Source: Ascidiaceihabitans sp029251465 | GTDB taxonomy: Bacteria > Pseudomonadota > Alphaproteobacteria > Rhodobacterales > Rhodobacteraceae | Assembly (NCBI RefSeq): GCF_042932805.1 | Contig: NZ_CP170633.1 | Location: 3,534,001-3,598,000 of the forward strand | Direction: 5' to 3' | DNA: 64,000 nucleotides | Shown: one piece after another, positions 35,746-45,097 of the stretch | How the letters are laid out: every line of letters starts with the position of its first letter | Numbering within the stretch: position 1 is the first letter of the stretch | Position numbers and translations under genes: made by a program | The notes under the pieces: generated by a model | Database searches by the model: none | What the model was told of the DNA's origin: nothing | Seen by the model: only the letters and a program-made list of their open reading frames with translations

Positions 35746-36309
35746 ATGGCAGACCAAGAGAACAACGACTTTTTGGATAACCTCGCGAATGCCGAGGCCG
35801 AAGAGTTCGCCGATGAGATGATGGAAATCGACGATGAGGCGCTGGAACTGGACGCAGTGCGCGCTGAGCGTGATGAATTGCGTGATCGGTTTATGCGTGC
35901 GCTTGCGGATGCTGAAAATGCGCGCAAACGGTCAGACAAAGATCGTCGTGAGGCCGAAAATTACGGTGGATCGAAATTCGCGCGCGACATGCTGCCGGTG
36001 TATGACAACATGAAACGTGCGCTTGAAACGATCACCGATGAACAACGCGCCGTTGCGGGCCCGTTGCTCGAAGGGATCGAGCTGACGATGCGCGAGTTGG
36101 TCAGCGTCTTTAGCAAACACGGTATCGTCGTGATTGCGCCTGTCGTTGGTGATGCGTTTGATCCGCAGATGCACCAAGCGATGTTCGAAGCGCCGGTTCC
36201 GGGCACAAAAGCAGGCGATATCATTCAAGTCGCCGCTGAAGGTTTCATGCTGCACGATCGACTGCTGCGTCCTGCGCAAGTCGGCGTGTCGTCGATGCCA
36301 AAAAGCTAA
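35746..36309 (+). CDS. grpE: GrpE nucleotide exchange factor of DnaK
   Basis: 187-residue co-chaperone that releases ADP from DnaK. An acidic N-terminus leads into a long coiled coil (about residues 30-75), then the beta-domain with MREVSVFSKHG-type and VVGDAFDPQMHQAMFEAPVPG signatures; the C-terminus GFMLHDRLLRPAQVGVS is diagnostic. Co-transcribed with hrcA, as in other alphaproteobacteria. A hairpin terminator follows. Confidence 0.96.
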   Translation: MADQENNDFLDNLANAEAEEFADEMMEIDDEALELDAVRAERDELRDRFMRALADAENARKRSDKDRREAENYGGSKFARDMLPVYDNMKRALETITDEQRAVAGPLLEGIELTMRELVSVFSKHGIVVIAPVVGDAFDPQMHQAMFEAPVPGTKAGDIIQVAAEGFMLHDRLLRPAQVGVSSMPKS

Positions 36310-36333
36310 GCAGCTAAGCAGATTATTTTCAGG

Positions 36334-36362
36334 GAGGCGGTCAGGATTTGGCCGCCTCTTTT
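36334..36362. terminator. Rho-independent terminator between grpE and mutS
   Basis: GAGGCGG (36334-36340) pairs with CCGCCTC (36352-36358), followed by four T residues. It lies 25 bp after the grpE stop. The right arm and T-tract lie within the last codons of mutS on the other strand, so the terminator and the mutS 3' end share sequence. Confidence 0.75.
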
Positions 36363-38971
36363 AGTTTGTAGATCAGATCCAGAGCTTGGCGAGGCGTTAG
36401 TTCATCCGGTAAAATACCGCCCAACATGTCCATCGCGGGCGAGTCCTGAATTTTCACAGGCAGCGGCGCAGGTGTCGCGGAAAACAGTGGCAAATCGTCG
36501 ATCAACGCTTTTTGTGTAACGCCGCCTTCGCGTTCGCCTTTTTCCAAAGCATCCAAAACCACACGCGCGCGGGCGATCACAGTTTCGGGCAAACCTGCCA
36601 GTTGCGCGACCTGTACCCCATAAGATCGATCTGCCGCGCCTTTGTGGACCTCGTGCAGGAACACGATTTCGTTCTCCCACTCTTTGACAGCGACAGTCGC
36701 GTTATCAACGCCGTCCAGTTTGGCCGAAAGAGCAGTCATTTCGTGATAATGCGTAGCGAACAGCGCGCGCGATTTGTTGACGTCGTGCAGATGTTCCAGC
36801 GTGGCCCACGCGATCGACAATCCGTCATAGGTTGCCGTGCCGCGTCCGATTTCATCCAAAATCACCAGCGCATGATCATCGGCTTGGTTCAGGATTGCTG
36901 CGGTTTCAACCATTTCGACCATGAACGTGGACCGTCCACGGGCCAGATCGTCAGAGGCACCCACGCGGCTGAACAGCTGGCTGATCATACCGATGTGGGC
37001 CGAGGTCGCAGGCACGTAACTGCCCATTTGCGCAAGCAGCGCGATCAGCGCATTTTGGCGCAGAAACGTCGATTTACCAGCCATGTTCGGCCCGGTTAGC
37101 AGCCAGATATTGGCGGCTGTATCGGCGCTGAGGTCACAGTCATTCGCAATGAATGGCTGACCTGATTGATCGCGCAACGCCTTTTCCACGACCGGATGGC
37201 GCCCACCGACGATGTTAAACGCACGGCTGTCGTCGACCTTTGGCTTGCACCAATCCTGCGCGCGGGCGAGATGGGCAAGGGAGGTCGCCAAATCGATCTC
37301 AGCCAAGGCACGCGAGGTCTGATTGATCAGTGGTGCTTGATCCAAAATCGCGCCCTTTAGGCTTTCATAGAGCCGCTTTTCGATCTCAAGTGCGTGGTTA
37401 CCAGCGTTCAGAATTTTCGTTTCCATTTCGGACAGCTCAACCGTGGTGAATCGCACTTGGTTCGCGGTTGTCTGGCGATGGATGAAGGTTTCATTCAGGG
37501 GCGTCGACAGCATCTTGTCTGCGTGGGTTGCGGTGGTTTCGATAAAGTACCCAAGCACGTTGTTGTGTTTGATCTTTAGGGTCGAAATACCTGTAACAGA
37601 GACGAAGTCTTGTTGCATTTTTGCAATGACACTGCGCCCCTCGTCACGCAGTTTTCGGGCCTCGTCTAGTTCGGTGTCGTACTCAGGCGCGATGAACCCA
37701 CCATCGCGCGCCAGCAACGGTGGTTCTGCGACCAAGGACTGATCAAGCAGATCGATCAGTTCGTCATGGCCTGTCAGATCAACAAGCGCAGTTTTCAGCA
37801 AATGCGGGGCATCGCCCAGTCCAGTTTGTGCAATCAACGCAGCCTCGGCCAACCCATTTCGGATTGCAGTCAGATCACGAGGGCCACCACGGTCCAGTGA
37901 CAAACGGGACAAAGCGCGATCCAGGTCAGGAACTTTGCGCAATTGTCCGCGCAATTCTTCGGTCATACGGGTGTTTTCTGACGCATGCGATACAGCGTCC
38001 AATCGGTGGTGAATCGTCTCTAACACGCGCGAAGGTCCTGCCAAACGACGCTCCAATAGGCGCGCGCCACCCGACGTCACGGTTTGATCAATCACGGATA
38101 GCAACGATCCGGCACGCCCGCCGGACAGAGCCTGCGTCAGTTCCAGATTCCGGCGTGTCGCGGCGTCGATTTGCACGGATCGCAGGTGCGTTTCCTGACG
38201 CGGGGGCTGCATCAGCGGCAGCTTGCCCTTTTGGGTCAGGTGCAAGTATTCGATGATCGCACCCATCGCCGCGACTTCTCCGCGATCAAAGCTGCCGTAC
38301 GCGTCCAACGTACTGACGCCGAACAGATCGCAAATCCGTTTTTCGCCAGAGGTGCTGTCGAATGACGCCCGCGATAGTCCTGTTATCGGAATGGCAAAAT
38401 CAGAGACTAATTCGCCCAATTCTATCTCTTGCGCCTCTGACACAACCAATTCCGAGGGTACCAAGCGCGCCAGTTCTGGCCCCAATCGTGTGCGGTTCGC
38501 TTGCATGACGTGAAATGCGCCGGTCGAGATATCGACCCATGCCAGCGCCGCTTGATCGCGCACTTCGGCAAAGGCGGCCAGATAGTTGTGGCGGCGGGCT
38601 TCTAGCAGGCTGTCTTCGGTCAAGGTGCCTGGCGTGACCAGTCGAACAACGTCCCGTTTCACGATAGATTTGCCACCGCGCTTTTTCGCCTCTGCGGGGG
38701 TTTCTAGCTGCTCGCACACGCCAACGCGGAAACCCTTGCGGATCAACGTCAGCAAATATCCTTCGGCTGCGTGAACGGGGACGCCACACATCGGAATGTC
38801 AGCGCCGTCGTGTTTGCCGCGTTTGGTCAGGGCAATATCCAGCGCATCAGACGCATTCACCGCGTCGTCAAAGAACATCTCGTAGAAATCGCCCATACGA
38901 TAGAACAACAACGCATCAGGATGCGCGGCTTTGATTTCTAGATATTGCGCCATCATGGGCGTGACGGTCAT
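36341..38971 (-). CDS. mutS: DNA mismatch repair protein MutS
   Basis: 876-residue mismatch-recognition ATPase. The N-terminal mismatch-binding motif is FYRMGDFYEMFFDDA (Phe-x-Glu type, YEMF). Connector, core and clamp domains follow. The ATPase has Walker A LTGPNMAGKSTFLRQNA, the signature LFSRVGASDDLARGRSTFMVEM and Walker B VILDEIGRGTATYDG with the ATHYHEMTAL motif. The C-terminal end is the short tail usual in alphaproteobacteria. It stands alone on the minus strand between grpE and maeB. Confidence 0.96.
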   Translation of the reverse strand: MTVTPMMAQYLEIKAAHPDALLFYRMGDFYEMFFDDAVNASDALDIALTKRGKHDGADIPMCGVPVHAAEGYLLTLIRKGFRVGVCEQLETPAEAKKRGGKSIVKRDVVRLVTPGTLTEDSLLEARRHNYLAAFAEVRDQAALAWVDISTGAFHVMQANRTRLGPELARLVPSELVVSEAQEIELGELVSDFAIPITGLSRASFDSTSGEKRICDLFGVSTLDAYGSFDRGEVAAMGAIIEYLHLTQKGKLPLMQPPRQETHLRSVQIDAATRRNLELTQALSGGRAGSLLSVIDQTVTSGGARLLERRLAGPSRVLETIHHRLDAVSHASENTRMTEELRGQLRKVPDLDRALSRLSLDRGGPRDLTAIRNGLAEAALIAQTGLGDAPHLLKTALVDLTGHDELIDLLDQSLVAEPPLLARDGGFIAPEYDTELDEARKLRDEGRSVIAKMQQDFVSVTGISTLKIKHNNVLGYFIETTATHADKMLSTPLNETFIHRQTTANQVRFTTVELSEMETKILNAGNHALEIEKRLYESLKGAILDQAPLINQTSRALAEIDLATSLAHLARAQDWCKPKVDDSRAFNIVGGRHPVVEKALRDQSGQPFIANDCDLSADTAANIWLLTGPNMAGKSTFLRQNALIALLAQMGSYVPATSAHIGMISQLFSRVGASDDLARGRSTFMVEMVETAAILNQADDHALVILDEIGRGTATYDGLSIAWATLEHLHDVNKSRALFATHYHEMTALSAKLDGVDNATVAVKEWENEIVFLHEVHKGAADRSYGVQVAQLAGLPETVIARARVVLDALEKGEREGGVTQKALIDDLPLFSATPAPLPVKIQDSPAMDMLGGILPDELTPRQALDLIYKLKEAAKS

Positions 38972-39105
38972 GGAATGCTCCTCGGCGAATTCGTGGAAAC
39001 CTTACAAAGCGGTGGGGTGCACTTAAACCCACAAACCGCATGACGGTTGAGGCAAGGTAAACAAAGCGATAAGAGGCTTGGACGCACAAAGGGAAGTATG
39101 CCGTA

Positions 39106-41361
39106 ATGTCCAAGACCAAAGTTACCGATGAAGAGGCGCTTGCCTTTCACCTAGAGCCAACACCTGGCAAATTCGAGATCTCGGCGACTGTCCCGATGAT
39201 GACCCAGCGCGATCTTTCGCTGGCGTATTCCCCCGGTGTTGCGGTGCCGTGTCTTGCGATCGCGGACAACCCAGAACTGGCGTATGATTACACGAACAAG
39301 GGCAACCTCGTTGCGGTGATTTCAAACGGCACGGCGGTTCTTGGATTGGGCAATCTGGGCGCATTAGGGTCGAAACCAGTCATGGAAGGCAAAGCGGTTT
39401 TGTTCAAACGCTTTGCTGACGTCAACAGCATCGACATCGAACTGGATACCGAAGATCCGGATGAATTCTGCAAGGCTGTGCGCCTGATGGGTCCGACGTT
39501 TGGCGGCATTAACCTTGAGGATATCAAAGCACCGGAGTGCTTTATCATCGAGCAGCGGCTGAAAGAGGAAATGGACATTCCCGTCTTTCACGACGACCAG
39601 CACGGCACTGCGGTGATCTGTGCGGCGGGTCTGATTAACGCCCTGCATCTGTCCGGTAAAAAAATCGAAGACGTCAAAATCGTGCTGAATGGTGCTGGTG
39701 CCGCGGGTATTGCGTGCCTCGAACTATTGAAATCCATGGGCGCGCGGTATGATAATTGCATCATGTGCGACACCAAGGGCGTGATCTACCAAGGTCGCAC
39801 CGAAGGCATGAACCAATGGAAATCTGCGCACGCGGTGAAAACCGAAGCGCGCACATTGGATGACGCGATGAAAGGTTGCGACGTATTCTTGGGCGTGTCG
39901 GCCAAGGGCGCTGTGACGCCCGCGATGGTCGCAAGCATGGCCGATAATCCGGTTATTTTTGCAATGGCGAACCCCGATCCCGAGATTACCCCCGAAGAAG
40001 CGCACGAAGTGCGGATGGACGCGATCGTTGCCACGGGCCGCAGCGATTATCCGAACCAAGTGAACAACGTTTTGGGTTTTCCGTACCTGTTCCGCGGCGC
40101 GCTCGACATCAACGCACGTGCAATCAACGACGAAATGAAAATCGCCTGCGCCCACGCTTTGGCTAACCTTGCACGCGAAGACGTGCCGGACGAAGTCGCG
40201 CTGGCCTACGGTAAAAACCTGACGTTTGGACGCGACTATATTATCCCGACACCGTTCGATCCGCGCCTCATTCACCGCATTCCGCCAGCCGTCGCAAAGG
40301 CCGGCATGGACACAGGTGCTGCGCGTCGTCCGATCATCGACATGGACGCCTACGAGCTGTCATTGAAATCACGGATGGATCCGACAGCCAGCATTCTGCG
40401 TGGCTTGAACACACGTGCCCGTACCGCCCAAGCGCGCATGATTTTTGCCGAAGGTGACGATCCAAAAGTGTTGCGTGCCGCCGTGATGTATCAGCGATCG
40501 GGTTTGGGCAAAGCTTTGGTTGTGGGGCGTGAAAATGACGTAAAAGCCAAGCTCGAAGAAGCCGGTCTTGGCGATGCTGTGCGCGAACTCGAAGTCGTGA
40601 ATGCGGCCAATACGCCCTATTTAGAGACTTATAAGACGTTCCTGTACGACCGTTTACAGCGCAAAGGGTTCGACAGTTCCGACATTCATCGCCTTGCCGC
40701 GCGTGACCGTCACGTGTTCTCGGCCTTGATGCTTGCACATGGTCACGGCGATGGGTTGGTGACGGGTGTAACACGTAAGTCCGCCCACGTTTTGGAACGG
40801 ATCAACCATGTGTTTGATGCAGACACGGCTAATGGCGCGGCTGGTATTACTGCGCTGCTGCACAAAGGCCGGATCGTATTTATGGCTGATACGTTGGTGC
40901 ATGAATGGCCTGACGAACATGACCTTGCGAATATCGCTGAACGCGCTGCTGTCGTTGCGCGCGACATGGGTCTGGAGCCTCGTGTTGCGTTCGTCAGCTT
41001 TTCGACATTCGGATACCCTGTGTCCGAGCGGGCCGAGAAAATGCACCTCGCGCCAAAGGTTCTTGACCAGCGCGGCGTTGATTTCGAATACGAAGGCGAG
41101 ATGACCGTCGATGTTGCGTTGAACGAAAAAGCGCAAGGGCAGTACCCGTTTTCGCGTTTGACCGGTCCTGCAAACATCTTGGTCGTGCCGGCCCGCCACT
41201 CAGCCAGCATTTCGGTGAAACTGATGCAGGAAATGGGCGGAGCAACTGTGATTGGCCCTATCCTGTCGGGCGTCGACGGGTCGATCCAGATTTGTTCGAC
41301 CAGTTCAACTGCAAACGATATTCTGAATATGGCCGTTTTGGCGGCGTGTCAGGTGGGCTAA
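39106..41361 (+). CDS. maeB: NADP-dependent malic enzyme MaeB with C-terminal phosphotransacetylase-like domain
   Basis: 751-residue fusion enzyme converting malate to pyruvate and CO2 with NADP reduction. The N-terminal ~430 residues are malic enzyme: SLAYSPGVAVPCLAI, the metal and substrate region PVFHDDQHGTAVICAAGL and the dinucleotide loop VLNGAGAAGIACLELL. The C-terminal ~320 residues resemble phosphate acetyltransferase (ARMIFAEGDDPKVLRAA onward, MQEMGGATVIGPIL near the end); in MaeB enzymes this part is regulatory and binds acetyl-CoA. Length is typical. The PfkB-type kinase starts on its last base. Confidence 0.95.
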   Translation: MSKTKVTDEEALAFHLEPTPGKFEISATVPMMTQRDLSLAYSPGVAVPCLAIADNPELAYDYTNKGNLVAVISNGTAVLGLGNLGALGSKPVMEGKAVLFKRFADVNSIDIELDTEDPDEFCKAVRLMGPTFGGINLEDIKAPECFIIEQRLKEEMDIPVFHDDQHGTAVICAAGLINALHLSGKKIEDVKIVLNGAGAAGIACLELLKSMGARYDNCIMCDTKGVIYQGRTEGMNQWKSAHAVKTEARTLDDAMKGCDVFLGVSAKGAVTPAMVASMADNPVIFAMANPDPEITPEEAHEVRMDAIVATGRSDYPNQVNNVLGFPYLFRGALDINARAINDEMKIACAHALANLAREDVPDEVALAYGKNLTFGRDYIIPTPFDPRLIHRIPPAVAKAGMDTGAARRPIIDMDAYELSLKSRMDPTASILRGLNTRARTAQARMIFAEGDDPKVLRAAVMYQRSGLGKALVVGRENDVKAKLEEAGLGDAVRELEVVNAANTPYLETYKTFLYDRLQRKGFDSSDIHRLAARDRHVFSALMLAHGHGDGLVTGVTRKSAHVLERINHVFDADTANGAAGITALLHKGRIVFMADTLVHEWPDEHDLANIAERAAVVARDMGLEPRVAFVSFSTFGYPVSERAEKMHLAPKVLDQRGVDFEYEGEMTVDVALNEKAQGQYPFSRLTGPANILVVPARHSASISVKLMQEMGGATVIGPILSGVDGSIQICSTSSTANDILNMAVLAACQVG

Positions 41362-42236
41362 TGACGATCTACAACCTTGGTTCGATCAACATCGATATGG
41401 TGTATCGCTTGCCGCATTTGCCGATGCCTGGTGAAACCTTGGCGGCGCGCGATTACACCCAAGGATTGGGCGGCAAAGGCGCGAATATGTCAGTGGCGGC
41501 AGCCCGAGGTGCAGCGCGCGTGCGTCATATCGGGGCTGTCGGTTCCGATGGGCGTTGGACGGTGCAACGCTTGTTGGAATACGGCGTAGATACCACGCAC
41601 ATTACCGAACTTGATGCCACGACGGGCCATGCGATTATCAATGTTGATGATGCGGCCGAGAATGCGATTGTGTTGTGGTCGGGCGCCAACGCTTTGGTCG
41701 ATGCGGCGCAAATTGGTCGTGCGTTGTCAGATGCAAACACCGGTGACATTTTGGTGATGCAAAATGAAACGTCGGGCCAAGCGGACGCCGCGCAAATGGC
41801 CAAGGATTTGGGTATGCAGGTCATCTACGCCGCCGCGCCCTTTGATGCTGATGCAGTTCAGGCTGTGCTGCCGTTTGTCGATTTGTTGTTCTTGAACGAA
41901 GTCGAGGCGGCACAGTTAGAACAGGCAACGGGACAGGCACCAAATGCGTTGGATATCGATGATGTCATCGTCACCTTGGGCGCAAAGGGATGTCGTTGGT
42001 ATCAAAATTCGGCCAATTTAGAGACTGATTTTAATGCGATCAAAGTCGAACCTGTGGACACAACGGGCGCGGGTGACACGTTTACAGGTTACGTTGTTGC
42101 AGGTCTTGATCGCGGTTTACCAATGGCTCAAGCGATTAATTTGGCGACACAAGCGGCAGCGTTGATGGTGACGCGTCACGGCACAGCGGATGTGATCCCG
42201 GATCTCAAAGAAATCCAGGACGCACGGTTTTCTTAA
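41361..42236 (+). CDS. PfkB-family carbohydrate kinase, ribokinase-like
   Basis: 291-residue sugar kinase of the PfkB family, closest in layout to ribokinase. The sugar-binding GLGGKGANMSVAAARGG-like loop, VRHIGAVGSDGRWTVQRLLEYGVD and the ATP and anion-hole motif VEPVDTTGAGDTFTGYVVAGL with catalytic Asp are intact. The ATG at 41361 shares its A with the maeB stop (TAATG), which sets the start. No sugar transporter is adjacent, so ribose as substrate is likely but unproven. Confidence 0.82.
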   Translation: MTIYNLGSINIDMVYRLPHLPMPGETLAARDYTQGLGGKGANMSVAAARGAARVRHIGAVGSDGRWTVQRLLEYGVDTTHITELDATTGHAIINVDDAAENAIVLWSGANALVDAAQIGRALSDANTGDILVMQNETSGQADAAQMAKDLGMQVIYAAAPFDADAVQAVLPFVDLLFLNEVEAAQLEQATGQAPNALDIDDVIVTLGAKGCRWYQNSANLETDFNAIKVEPVDTTGAGDTFTGYVVAGLDRGLPMAQAINLATQAAALMVTRHGTADVIPDLKEIQDARFS

Positions 42237-42892
42237 CCCAGGAATGCGGCGGCACTGCCCCACAGTTGCTTGACGCGTTGATCGCGCCCACACGCACTTC
42301 GATAAGCTTTGTATGCCTTGGCCTGAGATTTTGGACCAAAGCGGGTTAGAACAATTTTCGAACCCTTGTAGTAATCCTGATGATAGGCGTCCGCCGCGTA
42401 GAATTTAGTTGCCCCCAAAACCGGTGTCACGACTTTGGTTCCAAGCGCAGATTGCGCCGTTGCTTTGGCTTTTTCGGCGGCTGATTTTTGTGCAGCTCCG
42501 TTCGCGAATATTGCTGTGCGGTAGGTGTCTCCGCGGTCGCAGAATTGACCACCTGCATCCGTTGGATCTACAGAGCGAAAGAATTTAGAGAGCAATTCGT
42601 CACGGCTGACTACACTTGGATCAAACGTGATTTGAACCGCTTCGTAATGACCCGTGCCGCCAGCGACGACTTGTTTGTATGTCGGGTTGGCGACCTTGCC
42701 GCCTGCAAACCCGGACACAGCGCTTTTGACGCCCTTAACGCTTTCGAAATCGGATTCAACACACCAAAAACAGCCGCCAGCGACGGTCAGTGTTTCAGTG
42801 TCAGCGGCGTGCGATTTCGTGGTTTGCGCGAACAAACCCAAAGCGATCATAATGGCTAAGGCCACTGGTTTTGCAGTGCGAAATAGGGTCAT
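42233..42892 (-). CDS. msrA: Exported peptide-methionine (S)-S-oxide reductase MsrA
   Basis: 219-residue methionine sulfoxide reductase A. The catalytic motif GCFWC has Cys41 and Cys44 when read from the ATG at 42892, followed by GGKVANPTYKQVVAGGTGHYEAVQ, the usual MsrA block. The first ~30 residues form a signal peptide (AIMIALGLFAQ, then TKSHA), so the enzyme probably works in the periplasm, unlike the common cytosolic MsrA. The ATG is preceded by an AGGAG site; a reading from 42925 would mask the signal peptide. Convergent with the PfkB kinase, 4-bp overlap. Confidence 0.9.
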   Translation of the reverse strand: MTLFRTAKPVALAIMIALGLFAQTTKSHAADTETLTVAGGCFWCVESDFESVKGVKSAVSGFAGGKVANPTYKQVVAGGTGHYEAVQITFDPSVVSRDELLSKFFRSVDPTDAGGQFCDRGDTYRTAIFANGAAQKSAAEKAKATAQSALGTKVVTPVLGATKFYAADAYHQDYYKGSKIVLTRFGPKSQAKAYKAYRSACGRDQRVKQLWGSAAAFLG

Positions 42893-43034
42893 TTTAAGTC
42901 TCCTTTCCCAATCCTTCATGCGCAATCGGCCTTCTTACAAATCACAGGCCCGCGAGGTCACGCAGGGGTGAAACAGGTTACAGCTTGGAACTGCGGATGA
43001 TCGGCAATAGCCTGCCGAAAAGTCGGGAGAGATT

Positions 43035-43754
43035 ATGAAAGACGTTAAACGCATCGCGATGTGGTCGGGTCCGCGCAATTTATCGACGGCGATGATGTAC
43101 AGTTTCGGTGCGCGATCAGACTGCGCGGTGTTAGATGAACCGTTTTACGCGGCCTATCTTGCGATGACGGGAATTGATCATCCGATGCGCGACGAGATTT
43201 TAGGTGATCAACTGAACGACCCTGACGCAGTTGCCGGCCAAATGATGGGGCAAATAGATCGACCCGTGCAGTATCAAAAGCACATGACGCAGCACATGAT
43301 CGATGGTGTGCCGCGCGACTGGATGGCTGATGTCACGAACGTGTTTTTGATCCGTCATCCGGCGCGCGTGGTGGCCAGTTACGCCAAAAAACGCGAAGGT
43401 CCGGTTTTGGAGGATCTTGGATTTGCACAACAGGCAGAGCTGTTTGATCACGCGATCGCGCTGGGCCAAACGCCAGTTGTAATTGATTCGGCTGACATTC
43501 GTCGTAACCCTGAACAGATGATGCGGGCGCTCTGTTCGGCGATCGATTTGCCGTGGGATGCATCAATGTTGCGATGGCCCGCGGGTGGTCATACGGCTGA
43601 CGGAATTTGGGCCAACCATTGGTACGGGGCCGTGCATTCATCAACAGGTTTTGCTGATGCAGAGCCTGATTTGCCTTTGTTAGAGCCGGAATATGCAGAG
43701 GTCGCGTCGCAAGCCCAGCCGTTTTACGACAGGCTTGCCACGTTGAAATTGTAG
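43035..43754 (+). CDS. Sulfotransferase-fold protein
   Basis: 239-residue protein with features of the sulfotransferase P-loop fold. The N-terminal AMWSGPRNLSTAMMYSFG fits the 5'-phosphosulfate loop, and NVFLIRHPARVVASYAKKR fits the 3'-phosphate loop. A YQKHMTQHM segment follows the family pattern. Substrate is unknown; relatives are often named after other enzymes by annotation transfer. It stands alone, with a GGGAGA site upstream, and is convergent with argG with a single base between. Confidence 0.6.
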   Translation: MKDVKRIAMWSGPRNLSTAMMYSFGARSDCAVLDEPFYAAYLAMTGIDHPMRDEILGDQLNDPDAVAGQMMGQIDRPVQYQKHMTQHMIDGVPRDWMADVTNVFLIRHPARVVASYAKKREGPVLEDLGFAQQAELFDHAIALGQTPVVIDSADIRRNPEQMMRALCSAIDLPWDASMLRWPAGGHTADGIWANHWYGAVHSSTGFADAEPDLPLLEPEYAEVASQAQPFYDRLATLKL

Positions 43755-43755
43755 T

Positions 43756-44973
43756 TTATTTCAGGCGACGCTCACGTGCGGCCAACAGCTTTAGGCGCAG
43801 TGCGTTCAACTGGATAAATCCTGCTGCGTCTTTCTGATCGTAGGCACCGGCATCGTCTTCGAACGTCACATGCGCTTCGGAATAAAGGCTGTGATCTGAC
43901 CAACGTCCAACCGTGCGCGAAAGGCCTTTGTACAGTTTCAAACGAACCGTACCTGTCACGTGTTCTTGGCTTTTGTCGATCATTGCTTGCAGCATTTCGC
44001 GTTCGGGTGAGAACCAGAAACCGTTGTAAATCAGCTCTGCGTATTTCGGCATCAATTCGTCTTTTAGGTGGGCGGCACCACGGTCAAGCGTGATGGATTC
44101 GATACCACGGTGCGCCTCGAGCAGAATCGTGCCGCCGGGTGTTTCGTAGATGCCGCGCGATTTCATCCCGACAAAACGACCCTCAACCAGATCAAGACGG
44201 CCAATGCCGTGCTTGCCGCCCAATTCATTTAGTTTTGTCAGAACGGTCGCGGGGGACATTGCCTCGCCGTTGATCGAAACGGCGTCACCCTTTTCGAATC
44301 CGATTTCGATAAATTCGGGCTCGTTCGGCGCATTTTCGGGGCTGACGGTGCGCTGGTAGACGTATTCTGGTGCGTCGATTGCTGGGTCTTCCAGCACTTT
44401 ACCTTCGGAGGAGGTGTGCAAAAGGTTCGCGTCAACGCTAAATGGCGCTTCACCGCGTTTGTCAGTTGCGATCGGAATTTGGTTTTTCTCGGCAAAGTCG
44501 ATCAGCTTGGTACGGCTGGACAGATCCCATTCACGCCATGGCGCGATGACTTTGATGTCCGGGTTTAGCGCGTAGGCGGCCAGTTCGAAACGGACTTGAT
44601 CGTTGCCTTTGCCGGTTGCGCCGTGGGCGACTGCGTCGGCACCTTCGGCCTCAGCAATTTCTACGAGGCGTTTGGAAATCAGCGGACGCGCGATAGACGT
44701 GCCCAGCAAATACAGACCCTCGTACAGCGCGTTGGCGCGGAACATTGGAAACACAAAATCGCGCACGAATTCTTCGCGCAGGTCCTCGATGTAAATCGAG
44801 GAAGCGCCCATCATTTCGGCTTTGGCGCGCGCTGGCTCCAGCTCTTCGCCTTGGCCCAAATCGGCGGTAAAGGTCACAACTTCGCAGCCGTATTCTGTTT
44901 GCAACCATTTCAGGATGATCGAGGTATCAAGGCCGCCTGAGTAGGCAAGCACGACTTTTTTGGGCGCGGACAT
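43756..44973 (-). CDS. argG: Argininosuccinate synthase
   Basis: 405-residue enzyme joining citrulline and aspartate in arginine synthesis. The ATP pyrophosphatase P-loop is VVLAYSGGLDTSIILKWL at the N-terminus. The citrulline and aspartate site VAHGATGKGNDQVRFEL and the signature GRFVGMKSRGIYETPGG are present. Length is normal. Divergent from ilvA across about 124 bp in which no operator was recognised. Confidence 0.97.
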   Translation of the reverse strand: MSAPKKVVLAYSGGLDTSIILKWLQTEYGCEVVTFTADLGQGEELEPARAKAEMMGASSIYIEDLREEFVRDFVFPMFRANALYEGLYLLGTSIARPLISKRLVEIAEAEGADAVAHGATGKGNDQVRFELAAYALNPDIKVIAPWREWDLSSRTKLIDFAEKNQIPIATDKRGEAPFSVDANLLHTSSEGKVLEDPAIDAPEYVYQRTVSPENAPNEPEFIEIGFEKGDAVSINGEAMSPATVLTKLNELGGKHGIGRLDLVEGRFVGMKSRGIYETPGGTILLEAHRGIESITLDRGAAHLKDELMPKYAELIYNGFWFSPEREMLQAMIDKSQEHVTGTVRLKLYKGLSRTVGRWSDHSLYSEAHVTFEDDAGAYDQKDAAGFIQLNALRLKLLAARERRLK

Positions 44974-45097
44974 GTTGTGAGTTTCCTTTGTCGGGTTCGC
45001 CGTGGGCGATACTGCGTTTTCGCGCGAGGGGCAAGATGTTGACCGCTATGGTGTGGGCGCATAGGTCTGTTTGATCTAAGCGGTTTAGGATTTGACC

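Noticed and set aside
38990..39036. Imperfect inverted repeat (GCGG...CCGC) between mutS and maeB
   Set aside because: Arms do not pair well once extended and no regulator or terminator features accompany it.
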